Assembly: GCA_031411655.1 (NCBI GenBank)
Contig: JANOBM010000046.1
Span: 1-64,000 of the forward strand
Direction of reading: 5' to 3'
DNA from: UBA6163 sp031411655
Lineage (GTDB): Bacteria; Planctomycetota; Planctomycetia; Pirellulales; Pirellulaceae
Length of the DNA stretch: 64,000 nucleotides
Below, one piece after another: positions 17,729-28,167 of the stretch (position 1 is its first letter; each line of letters begins with the position of its first letter). The notes under the pieces are model-generated. The model saw only the letters and a program-made list of their open reading frames with translations. It had not been told where the DNA came from and made no database searches. The position numbers and the translations under genes were made by a program.

Positions 17729-19336
17729 TCAACTATCAACGATTCGAACGAGTTCGATTGCGGCATGGGCCTCTTCGCTGAAAACATGACTTGCACCAGC
17801 CTTTTTGATGGTGGCCGTGTGATGTGCATAGCGACAGCGAACTACAATTTGGATGTCAGGGTTGGCTTTGCGAATCGCCACCGTTGCTCGTATTGCAACC
17901 TCATCGACGGGAACACAAACGATCGCGATTTCGGCGCGCTGGACGTTTGCGGCGCGAAGCACCTCAGGCGACTCGGCGTCGCCGGCCACGGTAGTAATGC
18001 CAAATTGCGCGAATGCTTGGAGATTGAGCGGATTCAGATCGATCGCGCAGATTTCGTGACCGAGGGTTTCCAATCGCGATGCAACCGCTCGTCCCACTGG
18101 ACCCATTCCCACGATGATTGCCAATCGCCGCTCATCTTGAACTCGCTTGACCGAGGAACTTTCAGCGGCAGGTTCATTAAAGTCGTCTTGATCGCGTTTT
18201 CGAAAACCGAAGCGAATAAGCATGGGAGAGAGCAACAGCGTCCCACCCGCGACAGCGAGAACCTGCTGTCGTTGCGTCACGGTAACGACTCCCGACGACG
18301 CGGCTAGTAGGAGTAGCACAAAGGCAAACTCTCCAACGTGCGACAGCCCAAGGGCCGGTCCGAAGCAACGACGCCACGGTAGGCCGGTCACTCTCAATGC
18401 AATGGAAGTGGTAACGGTCTTGATCGCGATGAGGACAACGATACCCCCGATCGTAAAGACAGGGTTTTTGACGATTTCGGCGAGATTGACGAGCAATCCA
18501 AGGCTGACAAAGAAGATTGCCGAAAACGCTTCACGAAAGGGCAGGATCAACGAATCGATCTGTTCGGACCATCGGTTTCCGCCAAAAACGAGCCCAGCGG
18601 CCAGCGCTCCGATAGCTGGCGGCAATCCCATGCGATGAGCGGCTAACGTGACGCCGCCAAGGATGGTGAGGGTCAACAGAACCACTAAGTCTGGACTGCG
18701 ATGGGTGGTGATGCGAGGAATCACATGTTCGGTCAGGATGAATCGTAGGCCCACGGTCGCCGTTAGAAACATGGCGGATGCGAGAGCGAGCTTGACCCAT
18801 TGAAGCCAACCGTTTGCGTCACCTGTGCCACTGATCAAAGGAACGCAAAGCAGTAACGGAACCAACGCCGCGTCCTGAAATAGGAGCAAAGCAATCGACC
18901 TACGTCCGGCCTCGGAATTGGTTTGTCCAAGTTCGTTCAAAGCCTTGAACACCAGTACGGTTGAGCTGAACGCGAAAGCGCAACCGACCAAGACCGCTGG
19001 CTGCCAACCCCAACCCAAGCCGATTAAAATCGCCGCGACCGGTAAACTCGTCGCCACCATTTGGAATGGACCACCGGTTATCAGAAAGCGTCCCATTCGC
19101 TGTAACTCTTCCATCGACAATTCCAGCCCGATGGAAAACAACAAAAAGAAGACCCCTAATTCCGCGAGGTGTTCGATTTCCTTTTGTTCGCTGTCGACCC
19201 AACCGAGCACGGTTGGGCCAATGACTACCCCAACGGCGAGATATCCCATTAACGGCGTCAAGGACCACCTTCTGCATACTGTACCGGCAAGCAGCCCAGT
19301 GGTAAGGATGATCAGGAGTTCGTCGATGAATCCCAT
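17729..19336 (-). CDS. Kef-type K+/H+ antiporter with RCK domain (CPA2)
   Basis: 535 residues. About 12 membrane helices make up a CPA2 exchanger (G-V-F-F-L-L-F-S-I-G-L-E-L, F-Q-D-A-A, L-S-H-V-G-E-F-A-F). A cytoplasmic TrkA-N/RCK domain (about 420-530) has G-M-G-P-V-G-R and a nucleotide-binding Asp after the second strand. Probably potassium or proton-coupled cation efflux gated by NAD(H) or glutathione-type ligands. Start ATG 19336 begins the first membrane helix; the open frame to 19426 is disregarded. Confidence 0.9.
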   Translation of the reverse strand: MGFIDELLIILTTGLLAGTVCRRWSLTPLMGYLAVGVVIGPTVLGWVDSEQKEIEHLAELGVFFLLFSIGLELSMEELQRMGRFLITGGPFQMVATSLPVAAILIGLGWGWQPAVLVGCAFAFSSTVLVFKALNELGQTNSEAGRRSIALLLFQDAALVPLLLCVPLISGTGDANGWLQWVKLALASAMFLTATVGLRFILTEHVIPRITTHRSPDLVVLLTLTILGGVTLAAHRMGLPPAIGALAAGLVFGGNRWSEQIDSLILPFREAFSAIFFVSLGLLVNLAEIVKNPVFTIGGIVVLIAIKTVTTSIALRVTGLPWRRCFGPALGLSHVGEFAFVLLLLAASSGVVTVTQRQQVLAVAGGTLLLSPMLIRFGFRKRDQDDFNEPAAESSSVKRVQDERRLAIIVGMGPVGRAVASRLETLGHEICAIDLNPLNLQAFAQFGITTVAGDAESPEVLRAANVQRAEIAIVCVPVDEVAIRATVAIRKANPDIQIVVRCRYAHHTATIKKAGASHVFSEEAHAAIELVRIVDS

Positions 19337-19639
19337 TGGTACGTTGCAGGTCCTAAATAGCGTGAAAATAAAGAGGTTTGGAAAGCGTTTGTTGGGACGG
19401 TCATTGATACGTGCCTTGATGATCAACGCCTACCCCAATCAGTAAGTTCAGGGCATAAAACGCTTTTTTGCACTGGACAGAATGCTCGCTTCGGTTAGCC
19501 TTCCGGGTAGAAATCAACACCTTCGAGCGATGGATCCAGCGGGACCACTGCCAGGTCCCAGCGGAATAGAGAGGCATTCACGCATTGAATGCCGGTCCGA
19601 TTGGTCCTGGAGCCGACGCTCCTAACACTGAGACCAAAG

Positions 19640-21550
19640 ATGCCATTTGCACAACTCGGGCTTCCCGAGCCGATCGCGCGCGCCGCTCAAGAATCGGGTT
19701 ACACCGAAGCGACCTCCATTCAAGCGGAAGCGATTCCAATACTCCTTAGCGGCAGAGACCTTGTTGGATGTTCCCAAACGGGCACTGGCAAGACGGCAGC
19801 GTTTGCCATGCCACTGCTTGCCAAGATCGATCTCGATAAAAAAGTCCCCCAAGTACTCGTGCTTGCTCCTACGCGTGAGTTAGCAAGTCAAGTTGCCGAA
19901 GCGTTCGAACAATACGGTTCACAGCTCAAGAAGCTTCGCGTACTGGCCATCTATGGTGGCGCTTCCTACCAGCCCCAACTCGCTGCCTTGCATCGTGGCG
20001 TGCACGTGGTGGTTGGAACTCCGGGACGGCTCATTGACCATGTCAAGCAGTCCGCTCTGGACCTCAGTTCTATTCATTCGCTGGTGCTTGATGAAGCCGA
20101 CGAAATGTTGCGCATGGGGTTCATCGACGACGTGAAGTGGATTCTTTCGCAGGTACCTGCGAAGCGTCAAGTCGCACTGTTCTCGGCAACCATGCCGGGT
20201 CCGATCCGCGAAATCGCAGAGAAGCATCTCAACGATCCTCATTCCATCACGGTTGAAAAGTCACAGAAAGTCGCGCAAACGATTCGCCAACAGCACGTCA
20301 TCGTTTCACCAAAGCACAAAGTGGAGATGCTTTCGCGAATTCTCGAACTAGAGCAGACCGATGGTGTAATCGTTTTTGTGAAAACGAAAGTTGGCACCGT
20401 CGAATTAGCAGAACGTCTTGTTGCTCGCGGGTTTAACGCTGCGGCGCTCAACGGCGACATCGCACAGACTCAGCGAACTCGCACGGTTGAAAAGCTCAAG
20501 TCGGGTGAGATCAATGTATTGGTTGCAACCGATGTTGCGGCGCGAGGGCTCGACGTTGACCGCATCAGCCACGTGATCAACTACGATATGCCACATGATC
20601 AAGAAGCTTATGTGCACCGCATTGGTCGCACCGGTCGCGCTGGGCGCGAAGGCGCAGCGATTCTGTTAGCGACCCCGTCACAACGCCATGTTGTACGGTC
20701 ACTTCAAAAAGCTACCGGCCAACAGATCACCCAGATCGATGCACCATCGATTGAAGCGATCAATGCCAAACGCGCTGAAGGCTTCAAGCAGCGAATTACA
20801 TTGGCGATGGAGAGTCGTCAGCTTTCCACGTTTACCAACATGATTCAACAGTACTGCGACGAATCCGGAAAACCGCCCGTTGAAGTAGCCGCCGCGGTTG
20901 CCGCGATGCATCATGGCAAGCGGCCGTTCTTTGCAAGGCCGATCGAAGATGAATCTGCTGGCGTCCGCCGTGAAGCCTTTTCGCCTCGTGATTCGAATGA
21001 TTCGCGAAGCTCGTTCGAATCTCGCGATCGTGGCGATCGACCCAAGCGTGATTTCGTTTCGCGAGAATTCTCGCCCCGTGAACATGCCGCCCGCGATCAC
21101 GGATCGCGAGATCATGGCTCGCGAGATCACGTCTCGCGTGACCGCGACAGTCGTGAAATTGAAAAACGCGAGCCAGCGCGCCGTTCGGCTGGGAACTCCC
21201 AGCGTTATCGAGTTGAAGTCGGCAGGGAGCACGGCGTCCTGCCCGGAAATTTGGTTGGCGCGATTGCTAATGAGTCCGGACTCAGCGGCGCTGAGATCGG
21301 CCGTATCGACATCTATGACCAGTACTCGATTGTCGCTTTGCCCGAAGGAATGCCAGCCTCGGTGTTCGAGTCGCTTCGCAATACTTGGGTCGCAGGACGT
21401 CAGTTGCGGTTATCGCTCGCCGAACGGGGAGGTGAACGAAACTTCCGGCCAAATTCTGGCGAACGTTCCGCTCCCACACGAAACGCGGCCCCCAAACGCC
21501 CCAGTCCCTTCAAAAAGGGCAAGTTTGCGAAGAAGAAGGCAACTTCCTAA
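19640..21550 (+). CDS. DEAD-box RNA helicase with DbpA-type RNA-binding domain
   Basis: 636 residues. Helicase core: Q motif near residue 28, Walker A S-Q-T-G-T-G-K-T (45-52), V-L-D-E-A-D (about 150), S-A-T, and H-R-I-G-R-T-G-R-A-G-R. A DbpA-type RRM-like domain at about 530-605 suits binding of structured or ribosomal RNA. Between them is a low-complexity linker with repeated Arg-Asp-His/Ser units. CsdA/DeaD-like roles in ribosome assembly and cold growth are likely. ATG 19640 fits the usual family start. Confidence 0.92.
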   Translation: MPFAQLGLPEPIARAAQESGYTEATSIQAEAIPILLSGRDLVGCSQTGTGKTAAFAMPLLAKIDLDKKVPQVLVLAPTRELASQVAEAFEQYGSQLKKLRVLAIYGGASYQPQLAALHRGVHVVVGTPGRLIDHVKQSALDLSSIHSLVLDEADEMLRMGFIDDVKWILSQVPAKRQVALFSATMPGPIREIAEKHLNDPHSITVEKSQKVAQTIRQQHVIVSPKHKVEMLSRILELEQTDGVIVFVKTKVGTVELAERLVARGFNAAALNGDIAQTQRTRTVEKLKSGEINVLVATDVAARGLDVDRISHVINYDMPHDQEAYVHRIGRTGRAGREGAAILLATPSQRHVVRSLQKATGQQITQIDAPSIEAINAKRAEGFKQRITLAMESRQLSTFTNMIQQYCDESGKPPVEVAAAVAAMHHGKRPFFARPIEDESAGVRREAFSPRDSNDSRSSFESRDRGDRPKRDFVSREFSPREHAARDHGSRDHGSRDHVSRDRDSREIEKREPARRSAGNSQRYRVEVGREHGVLPGNLVGAIANESGLSGAEIGRIDIYDQYSIVALPEGMPASVFESLRNTWVAGRQLRLSLAERGGERNFRPNSGERSAPTRNAAPKRPSPFKKGKFAKKKATS

Positions 21551-21695
21551 GCGGGCTTCGATGGACCTTAACCGGGTCGGATCTACCCCATCGCCTACCC
21601 TTAGGCGATAGTGTGATTGGCATGCGTTCGAAAGGGGATTATCGTCGCTGCTAGGCGGTTTCTCCTCATGTCACTCACAAGCGAAACTGGAACCG

Positions 21696-24600
21696 ATGAC
21701 GATTCGTGTCGCACTCCACCATAAGACCGACTACCGTTACGATCGATTGATCAATTTAGGACCGCAGCAAGTGCGCCTGCGTCCCGCATTCCATGCTCGA
21801 ACGCCCATTGAGGCGTACAGCATGCGAGTCAGCCCCGAAGAGCACTTCGTCAATAAGCAGCAAGATCCGCACGGCAATCCTGTCGCACGATATGTTTTCC
21901 CGTCGCAGACGGATCATCTGTCGATCACGGTCGACCTGATTGCGAACATGACAGTGATCAACCCGTTTGACTTCTTCGTTGAAGAAGCGGCGGAGAGCTT
22001 TCCATTTCCCTATGCGAGGGACTTGGAACGGCAATTGTTGCCTTGCCTCGATCTCGAATCGATCAATCGCGACCATGTCGCGACGCCGCTCTTGGATGAG
22101 TGGGTTGCTTCGCTCCCGAAATCGGCAAGTCGCACCATCGACTTCCTTGTGGACGTCAACGTGCGTCTGCACCGCCGAATCAAGTACCTCGTCCGGCTGG
22201 AGCCGGGCGTGCAAACTCCCGAGGAGACTCTTACCCTTGGCAGCGGCTCATGTCGTGACTCCGCGTGGCTACTCGTCGCGACGTTGAGGCGGATCGGTTT
22301 GGCAGCCCGATTTGTGTCCGGTTATTTGATTCAGCTCACCGCCGATCTAAAAGCGATTGATGGCCCGTCTGGTCCGGAGAAAGACTTCTGTGATCTTCAT
22401 GCCTGGGCCGAGGTTTACCTTCCGGGTGCGGGTTGGATCGGATTGGACGCGACCAGCGGTTTGTTTTGCGGCGAAGGGCATATCCCGCTTGCCTGTACGC
22501 CAGACCCAAGCGATGCGGCGCCGCTGACCGGTACGCTTGATGAGTGTGAAGTGACTTTCCAGCACGAAATGTCTGTCCACCGGATTCATGAAGACCCTCG
22601 TGTTACGAAGCCATACACCGAAGAGCAGTGGCAAAGCATTCTTGAGCTAGGCGACCAAGTCGATGAGCAATTAAAGAGCGACGATGTGCGGCTCACCATG
22701 GGCGGTGAACCAACGTTCGTATCGATCGATTCCATGGACGATCCCCAATGGACCACGGAAGCAGTTGGGCCAGACAAACGAATTCTCAGCAATGTATTAC
22801 TGCTTCGATTGAGAGATTGCTTTGCGCCAGGCGCGCTACTGCATTATGGTCAAGGCAAATGGTACCCCGGTGAATCGCTCCCTCGATGGGCGCTGACATG
22901 CCTGTGGCGCAAGGATGGTGTTCCCGTTTGGCAGGATCCCAAATGGATCGCCGATGAAGGACGCGATTACGGTCACACTCACGAGGATGCGGAGCGTTTT
23001 GTCGTTCACCTGTCGCGGAACTTAGGTGTCACAGCCAAGGCACGCTTCCCGGTCTACGAGGACGTATTCCATTACCTGTGGAAAGAAAACCGTCTACCGG
23101 TCGACGTCGATCCTGCTGATCCCCGACTGGCAGATCCCAACGAACGAGCCGGAATGATGCGAGTGTTTCGCGGTGGGCTCAGTCATCCCGTCGGCTATGT
23201 TCTTCCCATTCAACGTCAATGGTGGCAGGCGAAGGCGACGGGGCCCGCGAAGTGGATTACGGGTCGCTGGCCCGTTCGCGCTGAGAAAATCTTCCTACTT
23301 CCTGGAGATTCACCGATCGGGCTACGGCTGCCTTTGGAATCGCTGCCCCTTTCCAGTGTGAGCACTGCCGCGTTTTATACCGCGCCGCTGGATCCAACGG
23401 CGCCGCGAGGAAATCTCCCGCTTCCACGGCGCATGAGCGATGTCCGTGAAGCGACAACCGCAAACCAAGTCCGGGGACAAAAGTCCGTACCCACCCCTTC
23501 CGGATCTGAAAAACCAAATGCCGCCGGCAATACGTTTGGTGCGCAAACGATCAACGAGCAGGTACTTCAGGTTGAACCGGAGCTCGATGACGCGGATGAT
23601 CTGGATCCCGAAGTAGATGAGCACTTCGTTATTCGCACGGCACTCGCTGTCGAGTGCCGACACGGGCGCCTTTATGTATTCATGCCACCGACCCAGCGAC
23701 TCGAGGATTATCTCGAATTGGTGGAAGCCGTGGAAGAGACATGCGCAAAACTCGATTTGCCGATCCTACTCGAAGGCTATATGCCCCCTCATGATCACCG
23801 CGTCTCTTACTTCAAAGTTACACCGGATCCAGGGGTAATCGAAGTCAACACTCAGCCATCTGCTTCCTGGCGTGAGCTGGTAGGGATCACGGAGACGCTG
23901 TACGGCGAAGCCCGTCATTCGCGACTGGGTACCGAGAAGTTTGACCTCGACGGAATGCACACAGGGACAGGTGGTGGTAACCATATCGTTTTGGGCGGAA
24001 GTTCGCCAACGGAGAGTCCATTTGTGCGGCGACCGGATCTTCTGGCGAGCATGATCACCTTTTGGAATAACCATCCCTCCCTTTCGTACCTTTTCAGCAG
24101 TAAGTTCATCGGCCCAACCAGCCAAGCTCCACGGATGGACGAAGGTCGACGCGATGCCGTCTATGAGATGCAAATCGCACTGGAACAAGTGCCTGCGCGG
24201 GATACGTTCACGCCACCGTGGATGGTTGATCGATTGTTTCGCAATCTGTTGGTTGATCTGACGGGCAACACGCATCGCGCCGAGATTTGTATCGACAAGC
24301 TCTATTCGCCAGACTCTTCAACAGGCCGCTTGGGGCTGGTCGAATTGCGCGGATTCGAAATGCCTCCGCACGAACGGATGAGCCTCACGCAGCAGCTTCT
24401 GATACGCGCGTTAGTGGCATCGTTTTGGCGCGAGCCCTACAGGCAACCACTCGAGAATTGGGGCACCTCGCTTCACGACCGATTCATGCTTCCACATTAT
24501 GCTTGGCAGGATTTTAGCGATGTCCTCGCCGAATTGCGAATGCGTGGGACAACGATGGAACTTGATTGGTTCCGTACGCACTTCGAATTTAGGTTCCCGC

Positions 24601-25169
24601 GGATTGGCGAGCTAACCCGTGACGATGTTCATATCACTCTTCGGACCGCCATTGAGCCCTGGTATGTACTAGGCGAGGAACCAGGTGGCGGTGGTACGGT
24701 ACGATTTGTTGACTCGTCGCTCGAACGAGTGGAACTGCTTGTCGATGGCTTGATTGAAAGTCGCCATGCGATCCTCTGCAACGGACTTCGAGTGCCGATG
24801 CACGCCACCGGTACGGCTCAGCAGTTCGTGGCCGGAGTTCGCTACCGTGCCTGGCAGCCCCCAAGCTGCTTGCAGCCTACCATTCCCGTTCACGCACCAT
24901 TGCGTTTCGACATCGTCGACAAGCGAACCCAGTGCTCCATTGGTGGGTGTACCTATTACGTTTCGCACCCGGGCGGGTTGAGCTACGCGACATTTCCCAT
25001 CAACGCCAGTGAGGCGGAAGCCCGCAGGGCGAGTCGCTATCGAGTGGAAGGATTTACCGGAGGAAATATCTCGGTGCCCGAATCGATGGTAGCCGTCGGC
25101 AATGACCCCTTCCCCGTGACGCTTGATATGCGGCTGAGCAATTTGCCGCATCGCATTCGGCGATCTTGA
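21696..25169 (+). CDS. Transglutaminase-DUF2126 fusion protein
   Basis: 1157 residues. The N-terminal bacterial transglutaminase region (1-290) has the catalytic triad Cys186, His235, Asp251. The rest is a DUF2126 region, beginning near R-L-T-M-G-G-E-P-T-F and containing V-N-T-Q-P-S and G-T-G-G-G-N-H. This architecture is known from COG1305/COG4196 fusions found beside permuted ATP-grasp and alpha-E genes, predicted to build or process peptide-like products. First gene of the 21.7-31.7 kb array. A charged Pro/Ser-rich insertion is near residues 585-640. Confidence 0.92.
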   Translation: MTIRVALHHKTDYRYDRLINLGPQQVRLRPAFHARTPIEAYSMRVSPEEHFVNKQQDPHGNPVARYVFPSQTDHLSITVDLIANMTVINPFDFFVEEAAESFPFPYARDLERQLLPCLDLESINRDHVATPLLDEWVASLPKSASRTIDFLVDVNVRLHRRIKYLVRLEPGVQTPEETLTLGSGSCRDSAWLLVATLRRIGLAARFVSGYLIQLTADLKAIDGPSGPEKDFCDLHAWAEVYLPGAGWIGLDATSGLFCGEGHIPLACTPDPSDAAPLTGTLDECEVTFQHEMSVHRIHEDPRVTKPYTEEQWQSILELGDQVDEQLKSDDVRLTMGGEPTFVSIDSMDDPQWTTEAVGPDKRILSNVLLLRLRDCFAPGALLHYGQGKWYPGESLPRWALTCLWRKDGVPVWQDPKWIADEGRDYGHTHEDAERFVVHLSRNLGVTAKARFPVYEDVFHYLWKENRLPVDVDPADPRLADPNERAGMMRVFRGGLSHPVGYVLPIQRQWWQAKATGPAKWITGRWPVRAEKIFLLPGDSPIGLRLPLESLPLSSVSTAAFYTAPLDPTAPRGNLPLPRRMSDVREATTANQVRGQKSVPTPSGSEKPNAAGNTFGAQTINEQVLQVEPELDDADDLDPEVDEHFVIRTALAVECRHGRLYVFMPPTQRLEDYLELVEAVEETCAKLDLPILLEGYMPPHDHRVSYFKVTPDPGVIEVNTQPSASWRELVGITETLYGEARHSRLGTEKFDLDGMHTGTGGGNHIVLGGSSPTESPFVRRPDLLASMITFWNNHPSLSYLFSSKFIGPTSQAPRMDEGRRDAVYEMQIALEQVPARDTFTPPWMVDRLFRNLLVDLTGNTHRAEICIDKLYSPDSSTGRLGLVELRGFEMPPHERMSLTQQLLIRALVASFWREPYRQPLENWGTSLHDRFMLPHYAWQDFSDVLAELRMRGTTMELDWFRTHFEFRFPRIGELTRDDVHITLRTAIEPWYVLGEEPGGGGTVRFVDSSLERVELLVDGLIESRHAILCNGLRVPMHATGTAQQFVAGVRYRAWQPPSCLQPTIPVHAPLRFDIVDKRTQCSIGGCTYYVSHPGGLSYATFPINASEAEARRASRYRVEGFTGGNISVPESMVAVGNDPFPVTLDMRLSNLPHRIRRS

Positions 25170-25178
25170 TGCCCTTTG

Positions 25179-25220
25179 CTTGTCGTCGCCCGCTTGTCGT
25201 CGCCCGCTTGTCGTCGCCCG
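25179..25220. repeat. Three perfect tandem 14-bp repeats
   Basis: CTTGTCGTCGCCCG occurs three times back to back (25179-25192, 25193-25206, 25207-25220) just after the transglutaminase-DUF2126 stop. The rest of the 300-base gap to 25470 has no gene. Confidence 0.9.
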
Positions 25221-25470
25221 GTTGATGTCCCACGCAGGACACGTTGAACGTAACTGCGACTCCGGTCGCGGTGGGAATTTGCGTTTCTGGTAAGCTGTGG
25301 ATCAATCGGTCGACGTAGTATGCGTCACAGGCATGGAATTTCCATGTATCGCATCGATCCGGTTGATGTTCTTGGGTCCATCCTGTACAGACGCCATCGG
25401 GATGGTCGATAATGGTCCTCGGCGAATGATGGCCAGTAGACGGTTAATCACGGATTTTGAGTGAACGGCT

Positions 25471-28050
25471 TTGAGTATCTCCACGACAAACCAAGCGATA
25501 TTTGCTGACTATTCGCCTCTCGATGACTACTACGACGAGTGTGTGGGGTCGGATGGTGCGACCCGCCTCGCATGGAAGCCTCTGGTTCAGTACATCGATT
25601 CGCTTGGACGCGAAGCGTTCGAAGCAATGGTGGCCGAGGGTTCGTTGCTGGCACGAGAGAGCGGAACTACTTACAACGCAGTCGAAGAGGAAGGCGAGCG
25701 GACTCGCCCCTGGGAACTGACGTTCGTTCCACTTGTCATACAGGGTAGCGCCTGGAGTCAGTTAGAAGATGCTTTGAAGCAACGCGTCCGCATCCTGGAA
25801 GCTGTTCTCGATGATTTGCTCGGGGACCAACGACTTATTCGCGAGCGAATCCTGCCGGTCGAAGTCCTTTTCAATAATCCCGAGTTTTTGCGTACCTATC
25901 ACAACATTCCCAAAGTCGGCGGCGTTCGACTTCACATCGTAGCGACCGATTTGGCTCGCGATAAGGATGGTTCTTGGTGGGTCACTGGCGATCGTACTCG
26001 TGCCCCATCAGGGCTTGGTTACTTGGTTGAGAACCGAATCGTCACGAGTCGATCCTACACTCAGTTGATTCGAAAGAGCCACATCCGACGGTTGGCGCCG
26101 TTTTTCATGCGACTTCGCCAGACGTTCGAGTCACTTGCTCCGCGTTTGAATGCAAACCCGCGTGTTGCCATCCTCACGCCGGGTCACAAGAGCTATCGAT
26201 ATTTTGAAGATACCTACCTTGCCAGATACCTTGGGTACACCCTTGTACAAGGGCGAGACTTGGCAGTCCGCGGTGGTGCGCTCAACCTAAAGACCCTTGG
26301 CGGATTGTTACCGATCGACGTTCTTTGGCGTCATGTTTCCGACGAACAATGCGATCCACTGGAGTTAGATCCATCGGCTAGTGAGGGTGTGACTGGACTG
26401 CTTCAAACCATTCGGAGCGGAAACGTTGCCGTCGCCAACTGCCCCGGGAGCAAACTGGCTCAAACTCCTGCACTGCTGCCGTTCCTGCCAGCTGCTAGTC
26501 GCTTCCTGCTTGGCGAGGAGCCAAAGTTACCCACCATCGCAACCTATTGGTGTGGCCAATCCAAGGACTTGCAATACGTACTGTCTCATCTCGATGACTT
26601 GGCCATACGCCCTGCATTTGCGATTCGCGGAGATCGTCCGACTATTCCTGCCGAATTATCGATCGGTGCGAGAGACGAATTGATTGCCGCCATCCGGGCT
26701 CAGCCTCACCTGTACGTCGCACAAGCGATCGCCTCTCGGAGTACCACGCCCGTTTGGCAAGACGGCAAGCTCCAACCTTGGTATTTGGCGCTGCGATCAT
26801 TTCAGATTCAGACGGCAGGTTCCGTGGAAGTGTTGCCAGGTGGGTTGGTGCGAGTCAGCCCGACTACAGAAGGCATCGACAATGCACATAGTTCGTCTCA
26901 GCTCGGACAGGACTGTTGGGTTGTTGCCGACGAACCTGTTGATCGACATGTCACGCTTCTCCCCTCCGCTGATCAACCACTGAAACTGGTTCGAGGTGGT
27001 GCCGAGCTTCCTAGTCGCGTCGCTGAAAACCTTTTTTGGCTCGGACGTTATAGTGAACGTGTAGAAGCCATTGCCCGTTTGCTTCGGACGACAATGACGC
27101 GATTGTCGGGCGAGCAATCCATGTCGCTCATCCCGGAGATGCCTCGACTCATTGCTGCGCTGGCAGCGATCGGCCAGATCGAACCGGACTACGCGGTCGA
27201 AGGCCTGAGTGGTGCACTGCCAAGCCTTGAAGACGCCCTTCCTCGCTCGCTCTACTCGCTTGACCAGCAACGCGGCCTCAGCCCCAGCGTGTCATCGATG
27301 GTTGATCAAGCAACTGCAGTCCGCGACCGAATCTCGCTCGATGCGTACCGAATCGTCCGCCGCGTTGAAGACGAGCTGGCCAGATCACCTGATGCCGACG
27401 AGCGGTTGGATGCCCGAACCGCAATCAACCGATTGTCGAGACTTATTACGGAATTACTTGCCTTTGCGGGGCTTGGGCAAGAAAGTATTACGCGAACCCT
27501 CGGTTGGCGATTTTTGCAACTGGGCCGCCGAATTGAGCGTGCTTGTCAAACGGCGGAATTGCTTCGTGCCACCATGGTTAGTTGTATCACCAAGAAGTCC
27601 GATGTTGCGGTAACGACCGATGAACGCCCCATCATGGAAGCAGTTCTTGAAGCCTGCGATAGCGTGATGACTTACCGATCTCGTTATTTGCTTAGACTGG
27701 AACCTGCGGCAACACTCGACCTGTTGATTACGGACGATACCAACCCACGGTCCATCCTTTTCCAATTGGAACGCATCGTTGAGGTGATGGATCGATTGCC
27801 CATTGAAGCGGATGAAGTCGGAGTGCCGATCGACAGGCGAACTGCAATGTCACTACTGCATGAAGTCCGGATGGTACAACCATCGGATCTGGCCGTCCAA
27901 CAACGTTCAGGCAAACGTGAAACGCTCGATAGCCTTCTTGAGATGCTTACCGATCGCCTGCCAGAATTGTCTAATGAGATTGCGGCTCGATATCTCATTC
28001 ACACCACAACGTCCCAAACTTTGACCGGCCAAGCTTCTCAAAATGACTGA
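25471..28050 (+). CDS. Circularly permuted ATP-grasp / alpha-E fusion protein
   Basis: 859 residues from TTG 25471; an in-frame stop at 25462 and the lack of an early ATG leave TTG as the best start. The permuted ATP-grasp part (about 20-495) includes L-T-P-G-H, G-R-D-L and L-P-G-G-L-V-R-V. An alpha-E helical domain (about 512-850) begins V-A-E-N-L-F-W-L-G-R-Y. Family members are predicted peptide or amide ligases. Where the paralogue at 36556 has V-K plus E-S-G-G-Y-G, this protein has I-R (Arg380) and no glycine loop. It lies between two transglutaminase genes on the same strand. Confidence 0.9.
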   Translation: MSISTTNQAIFADYSPLDDYYDECVGSDGATRLAWKPLVQYIDSLGREAFEAMVAEGSLLARESGTTYNAVEEEGERTRPWELTFVPLVIQGSAWSQLEDALKQRVRILEAVLDDLLGDQRLIRERILPVEVLFNNPEFLRTYHNIPKVGGVRLHIVATDLARDKDGSWWVTGDRTRAPSGLGYLVENRIVTSRSYTQLIRKSHIRRLAPFFMRLRQTFESLAPRLNANPRVAILTPGHKSYRYFEDTYLARYLGYTLVQGRDLAVRGGALNLKTLGGLLPIDVLWRHVSDEQCDPLELDPSASEGVTGLLQTIRSGNVAVANCPGSKLAQTPALLPFLPAASRFLLGEEPKLPTIATYWCGQSKDLQYVLSHLDDLAIRPAFAIRGDRPTIPAELSIGARDELIAAIRAQPHLYVAQAIASRSTTPVWQDGKLQPWYLALRSFQIQTAGSVEVLPGGLVRVSPTTEGIDNAHSSSQLGQDCWVVADEPVDRHVTLLPSADQPLKLVRGGAELPSRVAENLFWLGRYSERVEAIARLLRTTMTRLSGEQSMSLIPEMPRLIAALAAIGQIEPDYAVEGLSGALPSLEDALPRSLYSLDQQRGLSPSVSSMVDQATAVRDRISLDAYRIVRRVEDELARSPDADERLDARTAINRLSRLITELLAFAGLGQESITRTLGWRFLQLGRRIERACQTAELLRATMVSCITKKSDVAVTTDERPIMEAVLEACDSVMTYRSRYLLRLEPAATLDLLITDDTNPRSILFQLERIVEVMDRLPIEADEVGVPIDRRTAMSLLHEVRMVQPSDLAVQQRSGKRETLDSLLEMLTDRLPELSNEIAARYLIHTTTSQTLTGQASQND

Positions 28051-28167
28051 GCGTTTTCGTCAAGCCGAATACAAACTACCTATGATTGGATTCGAGTGAC
28101 TGCGTATCGGACGACTACTTCGCAAAACGCAGTTTCCTACTCTAAGGACAATGGTTGAGAAACAAGG

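Noticed and set aside
25179..25220. Iteron-like origin of replication
   Set aside because: Only three units, no AT-rich region, no DnaA-box-like sites and no replication gene nearby.
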